NCBI GenBank assembly: GCA_918807975.1 | Contig: OU964924.1 | Coordinates: 7,700,501 to 7,764,500 of the forward strand | Reading direction: 5' to 3' | DNA length: 64,000 nucleotides | Origin: Aplidium turbinatum | Lineage: Eukaryota > Chordata > Ascidiacea > Aplousobranchia > Polyclinidae | Part shown: piece after piece, positions 1-13,129 of the stretch | How the letters are laid out: each line of letters begins with the position of its first letter | Position numbering within the stretch: the first letter of the stretch is position 1 | Program-made: the position numbers and the translations under genes | The notes under the pieces: model-generated | Database searches by the model: none | Told to the model about the DNA's origin: nothing | Seen by the model: only the letters and a program-made list of their open reading frames with translations

Positions 1-1222
1 CCATTGATTAATATGGAAGTTTCTATTCGGTGCAAAGTTCGGCGAAACACGCAAGTGAAAAGAAAACTCACTTCAATTCAGTTTTCTCTTTAAATATAAC
101 TTTTTTTGCTTTAAAAACGAAAGAAAAAAGTATATGACTCAACATCTTTTGGTATAAAACTACAGGCACCACAGTTCTCACATCGCAAAACATTTAAACT
201 AGAGTGCAAGCCATATCATGGCTTGAAGAAAGTTTATCACGTTCTGTGATGACAAAACGTGAAAGATCTTTTCTGTTGAGACTGGGAAAAGCAACAGCGG
301 CAAATCAAGATAGTTTGTCTTAATGACATGTTATCGCAACCAAAGTATAGTTTGCTGTATTTTGTCAGGAAGAGTGCTGTGCAATGTAGAAATTTTGCAA
401 AATATAACAGAATGAAGTTGAACAAGGAAAGAAAAGAAACTGATAGAAAAGAAAAAATTTTACGCAATCTAAACCAAACAATGCTAGATTTAGCTTGCAG
501 CAACTGCATGGAAATTGTTAATTTGTATTTAATGTCAAACCAGCTAGAGTTGCATTTTAATCCTGGCAAAACTATTACTTTGCAATAGACGTACCGGTAG
601 TTAAAAGTTTAATCAAACCAAAACTTCAACAAAAAAATTTAGATTTTACACGAATAGGCGTGAAATGATTGGAATATTTTACAAATCTGAATAAAAAAAG
701 TGCAACCAAAACGAAGACATTGTAAAATTAAACATAGTTCAGCTCAAATATTGAAAACTAAACTGTTTTCATCTTAAACAAGATATCTAAAATTCAATGA
801 CAGACCTATTTTCTTTGTCGTTGTTGAAGCATTATAAAATTTTAACCCTGAAGATAATGATGATTAAAATAGTTCATTTTTTAAAAATATATTTTTGACG
901 CATAAGTTTACTTTCGGTTTTTTACAATCTTCTATTTTTTCATTCAGATTAGTTCCAATGTATTTAAGTAGACAAGCAGTGCTTAATGTATTCTAGTTTA
1001 ATTTCCATGCAGTAACAGCTTAGCTATGTAGGCTATGTTGTAGTGAAATGCAGGACTATATAACTGTTGGAATGAATTACAGTTTTGATTTCATGCTTAG
1101 CATCACATAGTAAAGGCTAAACGTAACCATGTGCTGTATAATTTCAGATATCTAAAGTGATAAGTTTACGAAAGATTAAAATTTGATAAGTATTATCGTC
1201 TACCATCAACAAACATCACATC
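1..1222. other. Upstream flank of the TMEFF-like gene, no gene seen
   Basis: AT-rich sequence with short overlapping reading frames on both strands around 237-588 that show no recognisable domain or codon pattern. It must hold the promoter and 5' untranslated region of the gene whose first coding exon starts at 1223, but I cannot point to a TATA box or transcription start. Confidence 0.5.
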
Positions 1223-4200
1223 ATGCAATCTCCATCTTTAACCGGTGAGTAAAACCTATCAAGCCGGCATCAATGTCAATTGGCCGACTGCAGCCAGTCA
1301 ACCTAAGTTGAAAACGTGATGTTTACCATAGGCAGGCCTGGATTAACCATTGTGCTAGGGTGTGCTAAAGCACAGGGGCCCCGCAGACAGAGGGCCCCAC
1401 TTTTCCTAAAAATGAAATAAATAAAGTAAAATAACAAATTTTTCCTGAAAAAAATTTCCAAGAAAAAAAAATTAAGAAAAGTGGGTATTGCATTATACTA
1501 TAAGGCCCCTCTGTCTGAAAAAAGTAACACATTTATCAATATATCTTCCCCTTCACGTGAAATAAAAATATGGTTCTTGTATATTTTTTTTGGCAACAAA
1601 GACTTTGCAGCAAAGAAAGCCAGAAAAAAGTCGTTCGACTGAATTTCATGTTAGTTTTCTAAATCCTATTGGTAGTAAGTAGTGAATGCAAGAGCAGTTT
1701 AAAATAGAAATTCAGAATAACCTTTCATTGCAATTTGCAGTGTAGTGTGCAGTACTAACAGTGGTCCCTTGCTACAATGTTTTCCCTTGCACGGTTTCGT
1801 TGATTTAATGTGTGTGATTTTGCATCCATTATAACCTAAACATTGTTGACTTAATTTGCACATGCTTATTTAATCATCGATCACGTGCTATTTCAAAGTT
1901 ATCTAACTTACCTAAGCAAGGCTCGGTTTCCACTGCAAGCGAAACCAGCTCACTTCCATTACGCTCCACGTAAGCTGGTAAGGGCCCCCATAAAATTCAT
2001 TAGCACAGGGGCCCCATTTGACCTTAATCCGGGCCTGACCATAGGCTACTCGAGAGACTAAATACTGAAAAGTTTGGGTGTTCATCAGGACAATTATCGT
2101 TTCTAGCACTATTTGCAACGTTCATCTGATGAAAGTGAAAGTAAAAACAACAACAAACAGCTTCACTGACGTTTCGCGCACCATGACAATGCGCATCCTC
2201 AGAGCGAATACATTACAAAATAAAATTTACAAAATTATATACTGCAGTGCGGTTGAAGGCAAAAAAATGAAACACACATTATTTTAAAGATTGGCCAAAG
2301 ATGTGTGAGTAGTTACTTTCCACGTTAAATTACGTAAAAACTTCCAACATTAAACATAAATTCGAAGCAGTGGAGACCAACAGAAATTCGAGAATTCTAG
2401 TTATTTTCCATGTTAAAGTAATTTAACGTGGAAAGTAACCGCTCACACATCTTTGGCCAATTTTAAAATAATGTATGTTTCATTTTTTCTTGCCTTCAAC
2501 CGCACTGCGCAGTATAAAACTTTGTAAATTTTATTTTGCATGTTGTTCGCTCTAAGGATGCGCATTGTCATGGTGCGCGAAACGTCAGTGAAGCAATAAA
2601 TCAACCTGTTTGTTGTTGCTCTTACTTTCACTTTCATCAGATGAACTTTGCAACTAGTGCTTGACAGACTACTTGCAAATGAATCGTTTATGCATCGTAG
2701 ATGCAGAGTTTTTTTTACCTTTGCTGGGCTATCAAATGACAATAAAAATTGAACGCCGCTAGACGACGTAAGATTTTTCCTCATGATAGAAACGAAGCAC
2801 TATAATGCACGGAAATATCTTAATTGTTGAGTTTACAATTTCGAATATCTTATTCAAAGCCGTAAAGAATCCCAAAATTAATAATTAAAACAAACTTGAA
2901 ACGCATTGCCAATATCATCATCAAGGTCATTTTTCCTGCCTCAAGTCCATAAAAATAAAAATGCTATCTCCGTAATTCTGAACAATTTCAGTTTCAAAAG
3001 GCCAAGTTTCAAGTAGACCGTCAAAGTTCTCAGGAAAATGCTTTTAGTCTAAACTCTAAATGAAATGCGAAATCCTTTTTTTCTTTTATGAATTTGATAC
3101 CGGTTAAATGATTATGATAAAACTACCGGTGCAACTCACCTGTTTATGTGAATCTATAACCAAGTCAACAGCCCACCTGTGTCGTCTGCTCAGTAGGCCT
3201 TCCAAAGAGAAACAAGAAATACAAACAATCTCAACAATTGGTGTTTTTACAAAACAATAACAGATTTGTTTTATTTTAGTTTCTACCTTGTTTGGATTCC
3301 TTTGGCTTGTTACTTGGACAACTGCCAACCCGATCACGTGCAACAGTAATAGCCAATGTCCATACGGATACTGCGATCTAGGTGAGAACAGCTGTAACAT
3401 TAAACAAAGTTGCAACCGTTCAATTTTGACTTGAAAAACAATTAAAGTTTTTGTTAACAAACGAAAATGTTAACGACAATAGAAACATTTATGAAGAGTT
3501 TTTTAAAAAAGCTTTAATTTTTACAGAGAGTCATGCGTGCCGGTGCAGTTTGGATTGTAACTCGTTCGCAGAACCTCAGTATGTTTGCAAGGACGGTCAT
3601 GCCGAATTCAGCACGGAGTGTGGGGTTATAAGTGAAGCTTGTCAGGCCAAAATGAGAATTCCGACTTACAGGGTTACACTTGAAGTTCTCATTTCAGCAA
3701 ATTTCGATTGCAACATGATTCAGGAAGAAGGTAAACCATATTTTCTTAATCTTATTCCTTGCTCTGTTTAAAATGATATTTTCAGATTCATGTTTCGTTG
3801 AAGTGAATTTGAGTTTACTTTTAGATTTTTCTGGAAAAGTTGAGTTTTGCAAAGACCAAAGCTACTGCAGTGGAAATGGTATTTGCATGGAAGACACTTT
3901 GCTTGGCAACTCTTACTGCCGGTGAGCATTCATCTGTTTACTTTTATATAAATAAAGATATCAATTTTTTTTTATCTACACTAATTAGAATATTTCTGAC
4001 AAACCAAACGTAGAAAAAATTTATTGTTTAAACTTTATTTTGCTGAAACTATTGATATTTCTATACGTTGTTTAAATATAACGAATGACGAGAGAGCTTA
4101 CATTCTTCAATGTTTGTCGCTGCTTTTTTTACGATAAAACATGTCATTGCAAAGTTTTTAGCGTTAGCGTTTCAGCTTTTCTGGTAAATGTGTTGTGTAG

Positions 4201-5579
4201 CCAGTAAACGATCCAGGGAGACCACTTTGTGTCCTACAACTACAACAACAAAAAAACGATAAAAAGCATGTAATTTTTTTGTATTTTTGCAAAAGTTTGC
4301 AAAATGTTTGCAACTGCAAAAAGAGTAGCCTATATAGTTGTATCTGAATGACATTTTAGTTTAGTTTTAGTATCTACATTTTGGGTTCTTTATTTTTATT
4401 ACAATGACATTTTCTTGTTAGCATTTACTTGCGTTGCATACATTTATTGTTGCATTCCTTTATGCCATGGTATCAACAAAAACGGCAAACTTTCAATTTG
4501 ATGTCGCAGGTGCAACGCCCTTTATGAAGGACAACGATGCAATACCCGAAAGCCAATCACCGTTCAAGGGCAGCCCTCTGTAAGTAAAAACTCCCAGGCA
4601 TCTGCATCTTCGACAACTCCTTTCAGTTCTTCGACAACTCCTTTCAGTGCAACATCTACAAATCACGGCTCCAGCATGTTTGGGCCACCTGTCTTTTCAT
4701 CGATAGCAGGAATATTAGCATGCATGATGTGTGCCTGTTTTGTAATCACCCATCAGAAAAGGTTTGTCCTTCAATGTATTGCCGAGAAATCGCGGCAATA
4801 TGCAGTTGATTTCTTTTTTGTTTATTATCATTTAACTTTATGGTTTATTTTGTGACTACGCTTTTTTGTTAGATTTGTATTGTTGCAGAATAAAACTTTT
4901 TAAGTTTTATTTAAGCATAACTTTTTGCTAATTTTGGAGATAGTTTCAATAAGTTAATTTATTTTTGTTTTCTTTATTTTCTGTTAAAATTAGTGCTCAC
5001 TTCTTTTCACCTGCATGTTTTCATGTCATCAAGATGTTGTACTGTATGTGCATGAAATCTTTATGCTAATAGTAAACAAAACATGGCTTCCTTGTATTCT
5101 CAAAAACTTGCACAGAATGACTTTGAATACAACAGCTCTTTGTTTTAAAAAAGGCTGCATCGTACTGAAGTCGGTTGGTTATCTTACGCAAATGCCGTTG
5201 CGTATGAATATTTCAAACTACTGTAATCACATTTTATATCTTTGGCCAATAAATAATAGTTCCACTGCCATTTTTCAGAAATAGAAATCCACCACTGAAG
5301 AACAAAGAAGAAGAAGAGGAGGAAGAGCGTTTGCAAGATAGCCATGATGATCCAATAACCAACTACAAAACCACGACAAGAAATAATGAACAGAAAAATT
5401 ATTTGCTGACTGACGTTTCAACGCGACAAAGCAGAAAAACAACGACTGCTTTACATAGTTGCCAAGATATCCGTGCTGTATTTGTTTCTTTGCCAACAGT
5501 GAAAATAACTTCATCTCCAAATACGGCTTCTGCAAACAGCGTTGAGTCAGCAGATAGATTTTCATCGTTTACAGTGTAA
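1223..5579 (+). CDS. TMEFF-like: TMEFF (tomoregulin)-like membrane protein, Kazal + EGF + TM
   Basis: Six coding exons join in phase: 1223-1244, 3280-3381, 3527-3730, 3825-3921, 4510-4761 and 5279-5579 (stop), giving 325 residues. Residues 1-23 form a signal peptide (hydrophobic run FGFLWLVTW, cleavage likely after TTA). Residues 28-100 are Cys-rich with a Kazal/follistatin-like pattern (CRCSLDC, YVC, STEC, EAC). Residues 118-152 carry six Cys in EGF spacing (YCSGNGIC, YCRC, YEGQRC). A Ser/Thr stalk contains STTPFS twice. The transmembrane helix is about 203-222, followed by a basic stop-transfer and a tail with a run of Glu. Family knowledge: TMEFF1/2 have two follistatin modules, an EGF module, TM and a short tail, at 370-380 residues. 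Here only one Kazal module is clear. The short first exon is inferred: it supplies the only ATG, in the right phase, that completes a good signal peptide. Another EGF/Kazal membrane protein is possible. Confidence 0.75.
1333..2037. mobile_element. hAT non-autonomous element in intron 1 of the TMEFF-like gene
   Basis: Terminal inverted repeats CAGGCCTGGATTAA and TTAATCCGGGCCTG flank 705 bp. An exact 8-bp target duplication ACCATAGG lies at 1325-1332 and 2038-2045. The 8-bp duplication and CAG...CTG ends are typical of the hAT superfamily. The interior is AT-rich with short GGGGCCCC blocks near both ends, and I see no transposase. Confidence 0.88.
2105..2661. repeat. Foldback element with ~230-nt inverted arms
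   Basis: The left arm (about 2105-2331) and right arm (about 2422-2661) are imperfect reverse complements, with matches such as TTCATCTGATGAAAG and its complement and a shared GCGCATNNTNAG-type block. The loop is about 90 nt. It lies in intron 1 of the TMEFF-like gene. I see no clear target duplication, so the transposon class is open. Confidence 0.75.
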
Positions 5580-8290
5580 CAATAATTTATTTATTATATT
5601 TATATTTTATCTAAACGAGATTTAAAAACGCTATTTATTCAAATACTTGTGACACTGTGCTATATTTGAAGTTCTTTATTATTTAACGATTATTGTCATG
5701 GCCCATGCGACCCATACTCCGAAATGCCACCAACTCCAACTCTAATTAGGCCAACAGTTTATAAAATTGCATCCCGATGTCGTGTTTGTAAACAAGTCCC
5801 AGTCTTCAGAAATTGATTTTTTATGACGTCAATGTGGCGTGTATGGTATATTGCGTATAGATCCAATCTTGGAAGCTTTGACATCAAAAGAAGCCACTAT
5901 TCCACTTCCAAATTAAAACCTGGAAAAGCTTAAATTGCTTCTTTTTGGTGCTTTCAAGTGATCCAAAATATCCTTTTGAACAATACGTTAAGATTTCTAT
6001 ATGATATAATGTGTATTGATTTCATTTCATTCAAAAATAAAAAAAAAATAAAAATTAGACATTACAAGACTTAACGTAATTGAAGGTACAGATATTTTTG
6101 CATGGGTTTATGGAAGACTGCTGCATATAATTTGTTTTCCTTGTCAAGGTTTAATGATTTTGGGTTCAGCCAAAAACATTTCCTTTCATGCAGTGTTTTT
6201 GCGGTTTATGGTCACGCTAAATTGTCACGTTTTTTTTTTTAAATGAGTAGAAAGTTTTGATCCAGTAAAACCAAAATCATCGTAATTAAAAAAATATTTA
6301 TGATGACTGCCCAAGTTGTTGAACGTTTCATCTGAGTAGTTCTCGTACATAAAAAAAAAGAAAAAAACAGAATTCAGGTTCAGCACACATGAGATCAACT
6401 TCCTCAGTGTTCTGACTTTCGTGAAACTATTGGTTTTGCTTCCGTAGAAGGTAATCCTTCATTTCATAATTTTTCAAGTGATTGCTGTAATCCAGCCAAA
6501 TATTTTGAATACTAGAAATCAGCAGATGCCATGCCAATTTCCCATTTTAAATTGGCAACCTTGCTTCCACCGAAGTGAACTCATTAAAAGTTGTGCTGTT
6601 CGTTTTGTTTTTGCAATTTTGCACTCAATTTTTCAACTCTTGCGACGTATTAGTGTGGTCTAATCGCATCTTTGGCTGGATGAGTATTCAGATCAGTTAG
6701 AATAACAAAACGTGCCACTAAATCTTGCATTGTAACTGCACGAACTGCAGTCAATCCGTTGACCAGGTTGCCGTGATTAATAATAAACTCTTCAATGTGT
6801 CAACATGTATTTTGTCACAGTGTTTTAAATGCCAAACAATCCTTTTCATCAGATAATGAATATCAAAACTCGCACATTTTAGTAGGCTAATGAAAAACCA
6901 GTTCTAAATTGCAAACTGGTATTGTTTTAAAATGACCTTGTTTAAGATGAGTTCAAGTGTTTGGCTAGTAGTGTTGTATGTAACGTTAGGCAATAAAATT
7001 CCTTGTGTTCGTGATTTCGTGATTGTTAAACTGATTTTTTGTTTTCTATCTGTGCATGCAGTGGCACAGAGCATGATTCTTACCGTGAGTATGATGCTGC
7101 GTAAACGCTACTGTATTATTATTGTGAATAGTATTATCTTATTTTACAAGTTTCTTTCATTCTCTTGGACTTAATATGAGAAGTAGGTGTGTAATGACAA
7201 ATAAGCATTGCATCGATGGCTTGCTTTCAAAGGAATTGGTGTCTCAAGAAGTTGTCTTTTTTAATTGTTTATTATTTATTTCTTTATCTTTATTTTATAC
7301 CCTCGTTTTCTTGTGTGCTGTATGATGGTTCTTACCCAATTGGTAAAATTACTTTTTTACATCTTTTGATTCTCTTCAAAAGGAAGAACCATGACAAAAA
7401 ATAATTTTACTTCTTGGCCCCCTGAAGCTGTGTTGTTAGAAGAATTATTACGCATTGTATACGGGATACTCGTATAACAAAAAGTCGAAGAACTGAACGA
7501 CGAATTAATCAGATATATAAAAGTATTTTGTTGTTTTTTTATTGTCTTCGTTTTTGTTGTTTAATAAAGGTACGGAACGTTTCAAATTTATGTCTAACAA
7601 AGGGACAAAGATATGTTAGCCTATCGCACATGACCAGGGAACTGTGTTCGGAAAGCTATTGCAAACCGCTACTACCACAACAAACCCACAGCATCAGGCT
7701 ACAAAAGGTAGTTTGTATCTACATTTATGAAGAAAAATGGCAAAGGTTATGGATATGTTATGTTAATGATAATATCGAGAAGTGTTCGGTAAATGAAAAG
7801 AATCTTAGCAAGCGCATCAGGACCAACATTGCATATAAGCTGTAGCGTACAGTGACCATCTTTTTGGGTGTTCAGATTTTTCAAAAAGTTTTAAATACAT
7901 GTTTGATTTGCACAGTGACTCTTTACATCATATTACATGTTTATTTTGATATGGTATAAACACTTGAACGGCTTTTGAGCAAGCTGCAAACCTAATGTGT
8001 GTTTAAGCTTGCTGAAAAAAAGTAAACAGCCACAAAAATGGTCACCGTATACGCCTTTACAAACAGATCCATAATAGCAAGATATTTTCAAATGGAAGTG
8101 CCCAAATCTAAAAGAGTCGACCTTTCCACAGAATGGCACAATTTGCTCTTAAAACTCTTCAATATTTATTGCACTGTCAAAAAAGAGATTACAGGACACT
8201 AATGAATGTGTGCTGGATGGAATAGCATAGTTTTAAGAAAATTGTTTAGTTCAACATAATCGAGAAGATACAACACACAATAGATCACAG
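5580..8290. other. 3' untranslated region then gene-free AT-rich DNA
   Basis: After the stop at 5579 there is AT-rich sequence with AATAAA at about 6036-6041 and again near 6047, plausible polyadenylation signals for the upstream gene. From about 6100 to 8290 I see only short open frames with no recognisable domain, and no inverted-repeat element that I could bound. Confidence 0.5.
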
Positions 8291-8299
8291 ATCAGATAC

Positions 8300-8520
8300 G
8301 TCCGGTGCGCTTGAGCAACGCATTCTAAGGATTGCACTCCATTCAGCGGTACCTGATGGATGGAATAATTCCCCGACAACAACACTTCAACAATCGGAAA
8401 CTTTACTCAGCCAATCTCGGTAACCAGCCCTGTATCAAAAGTCTCTACAACTATTTGAAACTGCGAGGAAGAACCTATCAAAGCTTTGTCAGTTCGAGGA
8501 TAAAGATTCAAAACTACACC
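8300..8520 (+). repeat. Dispersed repeat, copy 1 (family with GCGCTTGAGCAACGC)
   Basis: The copy starts near TGCGCTTGAGCAACGC and carries CTCCATTCAGCGG, GATGGAATAATTC, GGAAACTT and CTATCAAAGCTTTGTC in order. The same blocks occur at 11835, 12330 (reverse), 12885 and 53745 (reverse). The length, about 220-260 nt, and dispersed placement suggest a SINE or short MITE. I see no target duplication. Confidence 0.65.
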
Positions 8521-8861
8521 AACTTCAGGTCCTTTCAGATGGATTGTGAGAGTCACCTGAAAGTTTTCTTTGGTTTTGCTTGGCATAGTGACATCTACTT
8601 GGTAATAACTCAGAAATAAAAAAGCACTCAAAAACATCATCTGTACCGGTACAAGAAAATTGCAGCCAATTCTTAATTATTCTAGGCTACGGCTTAGTGA
8701 CTTCACGAAAATTCGTGACGTATTGTTTTAAAGTTTAAAAGTGAAATTGAACATTATTGAAGATGTTGGTGTTGTATTGGTGTTACCGTTTACGCGATCT
8801 ATGTGAATCAATCTGTCTGTCTATGTCTATGAGTTAAGGAAATGGAAGTAACCTACAGGGC

Positions 8862-9644
8862 CAGGCGCGGATCTATGGGGGGGCTCAAGAGGCGCGCCCC
8901 CCCCCCCCCCGAAACTGAAACCAACGCTGAGCCAAATGACGTCAGTTGAAACAATCTGAAACCTGAATTGTTTTATAGCTTTTAGTTTTCATCATAATTT
9001 CAATCAATTACCGTAGGCTATATGTCTGCAAACATACAAATATCCAATTGGTCATGCTGGACACTGCATACAGAGTTTTAAACCAGATTTCAAGTTTACT
9101 TTGCATGCTTAGCAATTTTTATACCAGCAAAATTTATTGATGAACATGGCTGTTTTAATGTCTAGGGGGGGGGGTACAACCCCCCTTTGGCACGCGTGTG
9201 ACGTCACAATATTGAGAATGATGATTTCAGTCTCTATGTCTCTAAAACAGAGTTTGCCTAATTTTAAGCAAAACTGCCTTAAAAGAGCAAGTTTTGCCAA
9301 TACCAAACATTCAAACATCTCAGCCAGGAATTAGCAACAAGAAAACATAGAGACTTAGCTTTATTACCGAAAAAATGCTGAAAAAACATGATCTTATCCT
9401 TTTGCTATGCCACCGGACAGCACCATTTTACAGGAATATTTATACCCATATTTTTGTTGAAAATGCTCTCAGAATGCACCAAATTCAAAGTAGTTTTTTA
9501 AAATGTTCTGGGGGAGGCCCCCCAGACCACCGCCGCTGGGTGTCGCCCCGTCAAAACCCCCCAAATTCCTGATTTTTTCCTTTCTTTTAATTCATTTTCA
9601 AATTTTCTGGCCCTCCCCGAAAAAAAATCCTAGATCCGCGCCTG
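8862..9644. mobile_element. hAT non-autonomous element with exact 8-bp duplication
   Basis: Ends CAGGCGCGGATCTA and TAGATCCGCGCCTG bound 783 bp. The target duplication TACAGGGC is exact at 8854-8861 and 9645-9652. Runs of C and G sit just inside both ends and in the middle. No transposase frame is visible. Confidence 0.88.
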
Positions 9645-9652
9645 TACAGGGC

Positions 9653-11834
9653 CTACGGGAATTTAGTGAGTAGGAATCAGAATTACAGGCTTAGTGATAG
9701 AAATTTGAAATTCTAGAAACATTCCTAAAGTAACATATTGAACATTTCGTTCTTCAAAATGTTTTGAGAAAATAAAAGGTTGCAGTTTTGTAAAGGACGC
9801 ACCAGATCACGTATTGAGTGATGTTGTCTGGGAAAGCGTGACAAAGCTATGAATTTCTTTATCACTTTTTCCAATGGACACTCCATTGCTACAGTATTGC
9901 ATACTATAAACATGTTCAGCTAGCCTACTAGTTACATTTTTCATTTAAACAAGTTGAGATCGTAAAAGTTCAGTTCAGTATGGCAGTCTAAAGCCACTTT
10001 CCAAATGCACGTCTTTGTTTAAATTTAGTGACAACAAATTGACTACAAGAAACGTGTGTCATAAATTATACCGTTAGAGGCTATGTTTCGAGATATTACT
10101 TGATCAGACTAAGTGTCTGTATACTTACTGCGTATCCAGTCTACATGCAGCACCATTTTAACAAGTCGCAATAGGCTAGTATTAAAATAAGTCGTTTGAA
10201 CAAAGATTAACGTCGGCCTTTGTTTACTTGATTGATATTTTCAGTACATAGACTTCTTACATAAGGTTGACTTCCGAAGATATCACGATATCTGGTTTAG
10301 AGTTTAGACCTTATAAACTAATCCATTGCCTTTCAGCCCTTCAAGGTGTTCAGACTTCGTGCGTATAGTCACATAGCCTATCGTTACGTTGAATTAAGAG
10401 AACCTTTTTAGAATCCGTTTAATGTTTATAGAGATATTCAATGATAATAATTGAGGGGGGATCAGGATAATAATCACGGAGGGCTTGGGGGAGCAATCGC
10501 CCCCATAAAATTTTATATTGATCTTTCCTATCCCAAAAAATTGGTTTTTAATACTATTACAATACAACGTTTTCATGACAGTGTATTACAAGTTGAATGT
10601 TAGTAAGTAGTCTGTAACCTATCAACAAAAAGTTGAATAACGTTTCACAATATTTTTAAACAAACTTTATAGCTTATTTCAAATATTAAATATTTGCTTT
10701 CCAACAGTTGCTTTTGCCACAAAAAATGGTCTTTCACAGTTCACACGTCAGTAGCGCTTGGCTGGCATGGCTCAATGTTGTAGAACCATCAATCACATTA
10801 GTCAAGTTACATATTTGGTCATGCAATGGCTTTCTAGATAGGCTGTGTTGCAACTCGCAATGTCAATTAAATAGGGGGTTTTGAAGGCGACATTGAAGAA
10901 ATGCGATTTGAAGATTTGTGACGCTTGTGGAAGTCAAAGATGCAGTTTCCTAGAAACCAAACCGAAGTGGTCTGTCGGCTACCAAATATGCGGGAGCAGT
11001 GAATTAGTATTATGGGTTGATATTTCTGTTATTCAAAAAACCGCCCTTTGACCTTTCATCATCAACTACTGTGCTGGTTTAAAAACAATCATGTTTATTG
11101 TCCATTCAGTAACATTGTTGTATATCAGATCCCATTATTGATGGTGCATCAAAAAACCCATCTTTGACTGAATCCTGGATGGCAACCTTAGCAAGCTTTA
11201 AGAAGTGTCTACTAACTTTCTTATGACCATACAAGCCTTTGGTAGCCACCCACTATCGGACATGTAATGTGATAGTAATTGATCGATGGACGATAACGAA
11301 CAAAACTTTAGATAAGAAGATGCATACATGGCAAAATAAATTTGAGGATATGACCGCGCTAGCTGAATTTTCTGTAATGAGTAGCTATGATTTTACTTTT
11401 GTAGCCTACAAAGCTTTTAAAGACTGCAACAGAGGATTTTCAGTTTGACATAATAGGCCTTTGAAACTGTATAGCCTATCTTTTTTACCAATTTTTTTAT
11501 TGTAGCCTATGCATTATGCAACGTCAGAGTTGGAAAGTTTTACATTACTCAAGGAAATAACATCAACTCGTCGATTTTCTGGTAATCAGGTTTTGATTAC
11601 GTTTGATTCTTCATTTTTGCAAATGTGGGAAAATTGGTCGTTGTTGAACTTTCTCCCTACATAAATTAAGCAATTATAAAATCATGCAAATCTGAGAGAA
11701 TCCAGGTATTTGTAAAAGATCTAATAAGATCGATCTATATCTGCTTGTGTTTACTCAGTTCTTCGACCTAAAAGTTCAGTTGTTTAAGCACCGATTTCGT
11801 ACTCAAAGAAACCGCAAAATCAAACGGGGCTGAT
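9653..11834. other. Gene-free stretch
   Basis: There are no conserved domains or splice-consistent reading frames. A G/C-rich patch at about 10444-10506 (GGGGGGATC ... CGCCCCC) resembles the interior of the element at 8862-9644 but has no ends that I can define. Confidence 0.4.
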
Positions 11835-11965
11835 TCGACTCTCTTCGGGTGTGCGCTTGAGCAACGCACTGCTCTCCATGCAGCGGCACCAAGTGGATGG
11901 AATAATTCACAGACATCAACACGTCAACAACAGGAAACTTCACTTTGCCAACCAATTGTAATTAT
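11835..11965 (+). repeat. Dispersed repeat, copy 2
   Basis: It shares GTGCGCTTGAGCAACGC, CTCTCCATGCAGCGGCACC and GTGGATGGAATAATTCAC with copies 1 and 4, and is truncated after GGAAACTTCAC. It faces copy 3 in the opposite orientation about 400 nt away. Confidence 0.6.
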
Positions 11966-12329
11966 AGTTTGTCCGTGGTGACTTGGCCGGTTGTACGGTA
12001 AGACATTCTATTTCGGAATAAACTTAATTGACCAACTCTGATATAAAAACCCTGCTGCCAAGCAATCTTTAAATAAATGCTACCTACTTCCTGAACATTC
12101 CATTCGTGACGAAGCTTTTTATTTTGGCCTGTAACACGGGGAATCACCTAAAACCGGTCAAGCATGATTATGAAGCAGCGTCAAAACGAAGGTCAAAACT
12201 TTGAAATGTGGACAGCGCATGAAATGGCAACTGGCAAGAGAGGGCACTTGATCCATAAATTCTTAACATTGAGATTAAAATAAAGCAACAGCCCAATGGC
12301 GAGTCATATTGTTGACAGTTTAGTCAAAC

Positions 12330-12545
12330 TGTGAGAGGGTGGTTGGTGTTTGAAACTTTATCCTCGGAACCGAGTGGAACCGAACAACCTAATTTGACAG
12401 AGTGAAGTTTCCGATTGTTCTTGAAAGTGTCGTTGCCGGGGAATTATTTTATCCACTAGGTGCTGCTAAGTGGAGAGCAGTCTTGAAATGCGTTGTTCAA
12501 GCGCACACCCCGAGAACCGAAGCAGCGCCGCTTGATCTTGAGTCG
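12330..12545 (-). repeat. Dispersed repeat, copy 3 (reverse)
   Basis: This is the reverse complement of the same family: GTGAAGTTTCCGATTGTT, GGGGAATTATTTTATCCAC, GGAGAGCAGTC and GCGCACACCCCGAG appear in inverted order. It ends near a TTGATCTTGAGTCGGGC block that is also present at copy 5. Confidence 0.6.
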
Positions 12546-12884
12546 GGCATTTACCCACGTACACTGAGCTAACGGGGTGGACAGTTTGAATACATTTGGT
12601 TAAAAATAAAGTGTTCTATTGTTTTGAACCAAACCTATTTCATATTAAGTTATTGAAAGACTTTTGTGGACGTAAACGGAACATGCCAGACCTACTACAT
12701 TCCTATAAGCAGTTCGTGATAAAGCGAAACTGGAAACTGGGCCTGCTATTTGATACCAAACGATTAGTTTTGTGCCACAGTTTTGACACAAAATGAGATT
12801 GCCAAAGGGATGGTTTGTCCAATGTCCATCTGTTACCAAGGTCTTCGGTTTTTCGTTTTCTTAGTTTGGTGGCTGAGCCAGACT

Positions 12885-13125
12885 CAAGACCAAGCTGGTT
12901 CGGCTCTCGGGGTGTGCGCTTGAGCAACGCATTTTCAGGATTGCTCTCCATTCAGCGTCACCTAGTGGATGGCATTACTCACAGTCAACAACTACGAAAC
13001 TTCAGTCTGCCAGTCTCGGTAATTGGCCCTACGTCAGTGGTTCAAAAGGTTCAGGTATCGTATGTAAAACTGCCAGGAATAACCTATCAAAGGCTTTGTC
13101 ATTTCGAGTATAAAAATTCAAAATG
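12885..13125 (+). repeat. Dispersed repeat, copy 4 (best preserved forward copy)
   Basis: It runs from the AAGCTGGTTCGGCTCTCGG block through TGTGCGCTTGAGCAACGC, CTCCATTCAGCG, AACTTCAGTCTGCCAG and CTATCAAAGGCTTTGTC. The GGTTCGGCTC block is faintly like a pol III B box, so a SINE origin is possible but unproven. Confidence 0.62.
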
Positions 13126-13129
13126 ACTG

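Noticed and set aside
237-588. Overlapping open frames on both strands at the left end
   Set aside because: There is no recognisable domain, no splice partner in phase with the TMEFF-like gene, and the composition is AT-rich chance sequence.
10440-10510. G/C-rich patch as a separate transposon
   Set aside because: It resembles the interior of the 8862-9644 element, but no termini or target duplication can be found.
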